Source of the DNA: Schizochytrium sp. TIO01
Lineage: Eukaryota; Sar; Bigyra; Thraustochytrida; Thraustochytriidae
Reading direction: 5' to 3'
DNA length: 64,000 bases
NCBI GenBank assembly: GCA_004764695.1
Contig: SMSO01000004.1
Location: 208,501-272,500 of the forward strand
Within the stretch, counting starts at the first letter, position 1, and the number at the start of each line of letters is the position of its first letter. This document shows positions 62,401 to 64,000 of the stretch, in pieces. Under the pieces are notes generated by a model, which saw nothing but the letters and a program-made list of their open reading frames with translations, was not told where the DNA came from and ran no database searches. Both the position numbers and the translations under genes were made by a program.

Positions 62401-64000
62401 TCACTGATTACCTTTCGGCAATTTGAGATGCTGTTTAAATGCCTTAGCAGCCTTTCGAGCTCGTTCTTGACCCTTGCGATGTTGTGGTTTGGGGACAGGA
62501 ACAGGCAATGGTACAATGAGACGTCGAAGCCTGGTATTGTTGTCTTGACGCGTGTTTTCTGACATAATAGCTGATGGAATGTGAGTGACAGATTCGTCAT
62601 CACTGTCTACGCTGCTGTCTGTCTCTGGAAAGTAGAACTGTGCAAGGTCTTCACCAAGATACTCAGTTGGTGTACTTTCAATACTTTTCAGGAGGCGAGT
62701 AAAGTGTGTTAGGATATGATCTGTTTTTGTATTGAGGTGGAAGAGCAGGTGCCCAAAGACGTTAAATTCAGCTTCGAGGACTTGCCTTGGCGCTAAAGAC
62801 TGCACGCGTTCAATATCAGCGAGGACATCGGCAACTGTAGCCGTTCCAGGTAGCTTTGGTTCGTTGAATTTATATGCCAACAACAAGCATACAGACATCA
62901 CAAGCTTACGATTACGCTTATCCACAACACCCTTAAAAACCAGCTTTTCGAAATAGATTATAGCAAGAGCAGCTGTGGAAAGCTCAAGTTTGAGCGTGCG
63001 GGTATGCTCCAGAACCTCGCGCTTAAGGTTTCGGATTTTACTCAGCGTAAGCTCTGCAGGTAGCTCAGGATGCTGCTCACGGAATACCTCGTTAAGCTCT
63101 TGTTTTAGGACTTTCTTTTTAGTGTAGGGTAGCACACTGAGATACATTCCATCAAGGCTTTGAACAATACGATGTTTGCCAAGGCGAACCTCTGGATCAT
63201 CTAGCGCATTTGGTTGATACTCTCGGTCCCATGCTTCTTCACGTGCAGCGCGAGCTGGATCGACTTGATCGCCACTTACTGCCGCCCACTCTTGGTTGAA
63301 GTATCGTGCATATGAAGTACCCTCTCGCTGCAGCCAGTCTGTATCTGAGAGAATTTTTGGTACCTCTTGACGCCTGCGTGGTACATCCATCATGACAGCA
63401 CCGAGGCGCATTTTCTTACCACGTCGCGATTCTACAGTTTCGCTGTACTTGACAACAGAGAGTACCATGCCAGGGTAACCTTTATTCCAAGACAAGAACA
63501 ATCTTGCGCTATCGTGAATGCCTTCATTAAGCAACATTTGTTCTTGCGCTGCGCGAGGCACCCGTTGCCCTGTCATACGGGCTTCGCGATCTGAAACATA
63601 TCGAAAGTTTGTGGGGCCACGGACATGGTAACCAATAGGAGCGCCAGCAGCTCCTGCAGCTGTTCCTGTCTCGTCAGTAGCTACTGTTGGCGTTGACGGG
63701 TGTACGCCGGCCATTGTTTCTTTAACTCCATGTTCTGTCACGTCACCACCATGAGCTATTTCGATGCCGCCTTGGTCTACACCGCGTACCGCATTGTCAG
63801 TGTTTGTAAGCAAAGAATCGGGTAAGCCGCTCGGATCTTGCTGGTGGGCTTTAGTTCCTTGTGCGGCATCTCCAGAAAGCGTCGCCGTAGATCCATTGGT
63901 TGCATTAGTCCCATGCTTATCGCCAGTTATAGTACCATTGACCCCCGGCTGTGCTGCGTTTTGACTTCGTGCTAAGTGCGATTTAGCTCCAGCCAAGACC
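62401..64000 (-). CDS. CABLES-like cyclin-box protein (5' partial)
   Basis: The frame is open to the right edge; codon 63994-63996 is TTG and the first ATG codons lie far inside, so the start is outside the window. At least 531 residues are present. A Gly/Thr-rich disordered head (about 1-130) precedes a region resembling the CABLES amino core (FLSWNKGYPGMVLSVVKY). The cyclin-like domain follows (about 275-430), with LDDPEVRLGKHR, ELTLSKIRNLKREVLEH, AALAIIYFEKLVFKGVVDKRNRKLVMSVCLLLAYKFNEPK and a second helix set, as in CABLES1/2. Those proteins link Cdk5, Cdk2 or Cdk3 to Abl-type kinases and regulate Cdk tyrosine phosphorylation. The C-terminus is a basic tail (KPQHRKGQERARKAAKAFK), possibly nuclear-localising. 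Confidence 0.82.
   Translation of the reverse strand, partial: VLAGAKSHLARSQNAAQPGVNGTITGDKHGTNATNGSTATLSGDAAQGTKAHQQDPSGLPDSLLTNTDNAVRGVDQGGIEIAHGGDVTEHGVKETMAGVHPSTPTVATDETGTAAGAAGAPIGYHVRGPTNFRYVSDREARMTGQRVPRAAQEQMLLNEGIHDSARLFLSWNKGYPGMVLSVVKYSETVESRRGKKMRLGAVMMDVPRRRQEVPKILSDTDWLQREGTSYARYFNQEWAAVSGDQVDPARAAREEAWDREYQPNALDDPEVRLGKHRIVQSLDGMYLSVLPYTKKKVLKQELNEVFREQHPELPAELTLSKIRNLKREVLEHTRTLKLELSTAALAIIYFEKLVFKGVVDKRNRKLVMSVCLLLAYKFNEPKLPGTATVADVLADIERVQSLAPRQVLEAEFNVFGHLLFHLNTKTDHILTHFTRLLKSIESTPTEYLGEDLAQFYFPETDSSVDSDDESVTHIPSAIMSENTRQDNNTRLRRLIVPLPVPVPKPQHRKGQERARKAAKAFKQHLKLPKGNQ

Overview
This is nuclear DNA from a eukaryotic microbe with a compact, intron-poor genome. Protein genes lie on both strands. 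They are often long single exons with short intergenic gaps, and a few carry 130-170 bp GT..AG introns. The gene set (Reptin, cytosolic TyrRS, polycystin-2-like channel, CABLES-type cyclin, ELM1/DUF1022, TMEM129-like RING protein, an Ask1-like DASH subunit, and microtubule-linked proteins) fits a flagellate-stage protist. My best guess is a stramenopile of the thraustochytrid type, but the sequence alone does not prove it. Several long open frames begin at TTG or GTG. For these I chose the first plausible ATG or inferred a hidden upstream exon.

Left part (1-38.5 kb), in order: a giant SAM-like/LRR protein ending in what looks like a bacterial-type NEL (novel E3 ligase) domain, open at the window start; MDP-1 phosphatase; a MAP10/DUF4497-like protein; an ankyrin-FN3-IQ protein; an Ask1-like kinetochore protein with a spliced first exon; a SNARE-motif protein without a membrane anchor; RuvB-like 2; a YFH7/uridine-kinase-like P-loop kinase; a multi-pass membrane protein; a glycosyltransferase-sulfotransferase fusion; a small type I membrane protein; a membrane-anchored cyclophilin; a jacalin-lectin/TMEM129-like RING E3 with one intron; and an M42-family aminopeptidase.

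Middle (38.5-50.4 kb): a gene desert of about 12 kb. It is a mosaic of tetranucleotide and pentanucleotide microsatellites, minisatellites, inverted simple-repeat pairs and GC-richer islands, followed by about 3.5 kb of AT-rich DNA. I see no convincing gene in it.

Right part (50.4-64 kb): a double-length tyrosyl-tRNA synthetase, a small Q/P-rich coiled-coil protein, a polycystin-2-like channel, an ELM1-family protein overlapping tail-to-tail with an auxilin/GAK-like PTEN pseudophosphatase, and a CABLES-like cyclin that runs off the right edge.

There is no operon logic. Recurring themes are protein quality control and ubiquitin (NEL and TMEM129-like ligases, cyclophilin), the secretory pathway and cell surface (GT-sulfotransferase, cyclophilin, RING), and the cytoskeleton and division (Ask1, MAP10-like, CABLES, ELM1). 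The most unusual item is the SAM-LRR-NEL protein. The lectin-E3 and GT-sulfotransferase fusions come next.
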